Shown here one piece after another: positions 9,332-9,712 of a DNA stretch of 9,712 nucleotides. Location: the NCBI GenBank assembly GCA_000510425.1, contig AZKM01000009.1:1-9712 (forward strand). Direction: 5' to 3'. Source of the DNA: Eubacterium nodatum ATCC 33099 (GTDB taxonomy: Bacteria > Bacillota > Clostridia > Peptostreptococcales > Anaerovoracaceae). Position 1 is the stretch's first letter; each line of letters begins with the position of its first letter. The notes under the pieces were generated by a model. That model was not told the origin of the DNA and made no database searches. It saw nothing but the letters and a program-made list of their open reading frames with translations. Both the position numbers and the translations under genes were made by a program.

Positions 9332-9487
9332 TTTTATGCAGGTCTCCTGGCTTATGGATCACAGCTCGCTGCACCTTCCCGGTTTCCCAGTGGTATACCG
9401 CAGTTCGCTCCCCAATCACAGTGGCGGGACCGCTCAGGGTTTAAACCTGATTCCCTCTTAGCTTCCTGTTAAAGGAAGAACATAAAA
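9332..9487 (-). ncRNA. Cobalamin (B12) riboswitch aptamer
   Basis: The minus-strand RNA has the conserved cobalamin riboswitch parts in order: GGGAATCAGG with its closing partner CCTGA (stem 9434-9450), the core GCGGTCCCGCCACTGTGAT (9415-9433), GGTATACCACTGGGAAACCGG, GGTGCAGC, and at the 3' end the B12 box AGCCAGGAGACCTGC (9338-9352). A closing P1 helix is formed by TTTTATG (9481-9487) and CATAAAA (9332-9338), which sets the boundaries. A hairpin AATCGG-CGGTGAA-CCGATT follows at 9305-9323, in the place of the loop that makes the kissing contact in this class. Binding of adenosyl- or other cobalamin normally shuts off the downstream gene. The nearest same-strand gene is the DUF4430 protein. 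Confidence 0.95.
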
Positions 9488-9508
9488 CGCATTTTCAATT
9501 GCAACCTC

Positions 9509-9538
9509 ATTTTATCAAAAAATCCCCCTTATCGTCAA
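9509..9538 (-). promoter_or_regulatory. Promoter of the cobalamin riboswitch transcript
   Basis: On the minus strand TTGACG (-35, 9533-9538, 5 of 6), an 18-bp spacer and TAAAAT (-10, 9509-9514, 5 of 6) predict a start near 9502, about 15 nt before the first P1 base of the aptamer. The fit of position and sequence is good. The -35 box sits in the loop and arm of the hairpin at 9520-9547. Confidence 0.7.
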
Positions 9539-9547
9539 GGGGGATTT
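9520..9547. terminator. Perfect 11-bp hairpin, likely intrinsic terminator
   Basis: AAATCCCCCTT - 6-nt loop - AAGGGGGATTT is a perfect inverted repeat. On the minus strand it ends in GGGGGATTTTTT, a strong terminator shape. On the plus strand it is followed by GAATATTTTT, a weaker one. In the minus direction it would end a transcript entering from beyond 9550 and so insulate the riboswitch unit. It overlaps the riboswitch promoter. Confidence 0.65.
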
Positions 9548-9564
9548 GAATATTTTTAAACAAA

Positions 9565-9584
9565 AGTAAATTCGAGTAAATTCG
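9565..9584. repeat. Tandem 10-bp direct repeat
   Basis: AGTAAATTCG occurs twice back to back, followed by CAAAGTAAC, a partial further resemblance. It lies between the riboswitch promoter hairpin and the possible plus-strand gene start. One helical turn per unit would suit a regulator binding site, but it may be chance or slippage. Confidence 0.5.
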
Positions 9585-9685
9585 CAAAGTAACTTCCATT
9601 TTCAAAGGAGCAAGTGATTTTAGTCTAAGAAGCTTTTTGTGGTAGACTTTACTATGAGAAATGTTTCTGCCGGAAAGGATTTGTC

Positions 9686-9712
9686 ATGATAAAAAATATA
9701 GACAGAAAGCAT
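9686..9712 (+). CDS. Possible start of a plus-strand gene, cut by the window end
   Basis: ATG at 9686 opens a frame reading MIKNIDRKH up to the last base, with AAAGGA six bases upstream as a good Shine-Dalgarno. Nine residues are too few to name a product. The opposite strand also has a frame open from the window edge down to a TAA at 9620-9622 (30 residues), which would be the tail of a minus-strand gene ending before the terminator at 9520-9547. The ribosome binding site favours the plus-strand reading, while the terminator favours the minus-strand one. Confidence 0.4.

Noticed and set aside
9196..9444. Plus-strand 82-codon frame
   Set aside because: It runs antisense through the conserved riboswitch and its terminator, which explain the sequence better.

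Overview
The window reads as a conserved chromosomal segment of a low-to-moderate GC member of the Clostridia (Bacillota). Four things point there: a textbook CIRCE operator in front of groES-groEL, a pcrA-ligA pair, a LigA of the divergent type I associate with Lachnospiraceae and related families, and a membrane-anchored DUF4430 protein typical of gut Clostridia. I cannot assign a genus. No insertion sequence, prophage gene, CRISPR array, tRNA or rRNA was seen.

All well-supported genes lie on the minus strand, so the order of transcription runs from high to low coordinates. At 9252-9540 there is a cobalamin riboswitch with its own promoter and a terminator directly downstream. A second strong terminator follows at 9145-9182 with no convincing gene between the two. 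At 8389-8940 lies a DUF4430 (transcobalamin-like C-terminal domain) protein with one N-terminal membrane segment. Then comes a tightly packed run: pcrA (UvrD-family helicase), ligA (NAD-dependent DNA ligase), an AIR-synthase-superfamily protein that overlaps ligA by ATGA, and an OGG1-type 8-oxoguanine glycosylase. At the low end sits groES-groEL with its own promoter and HrcA operator.

Helicase, ligase and glycosylase form a DNA maintenance group: lesion excision, strand unwinding and nick sealing. The AIR-synthase-like gene is an unexplained passenger whose translation is probably coupled to ligA. groESL is a separate heat-shock unit, with its promoter only about 50 nt downstream of the glycosylase stop codon.

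The most interesting part is the last kilobase. The riboswitch, two consecutive intrinsic terminators and a downstream transcobalamin-like domain gene suggest either a B12-controlled surface protein with a long attenuated leader, or a riboswitch-controlled non-coding RNA beside an independently transcribed DUF4430 gene. The -35 box of the riboswitch promoter lies inside a perfect 11-bp hairpin. The final ~100 bases contain the start of a possible plus-strand gene, or alternatively the end of a minus-strand one; the window is too short to decide.
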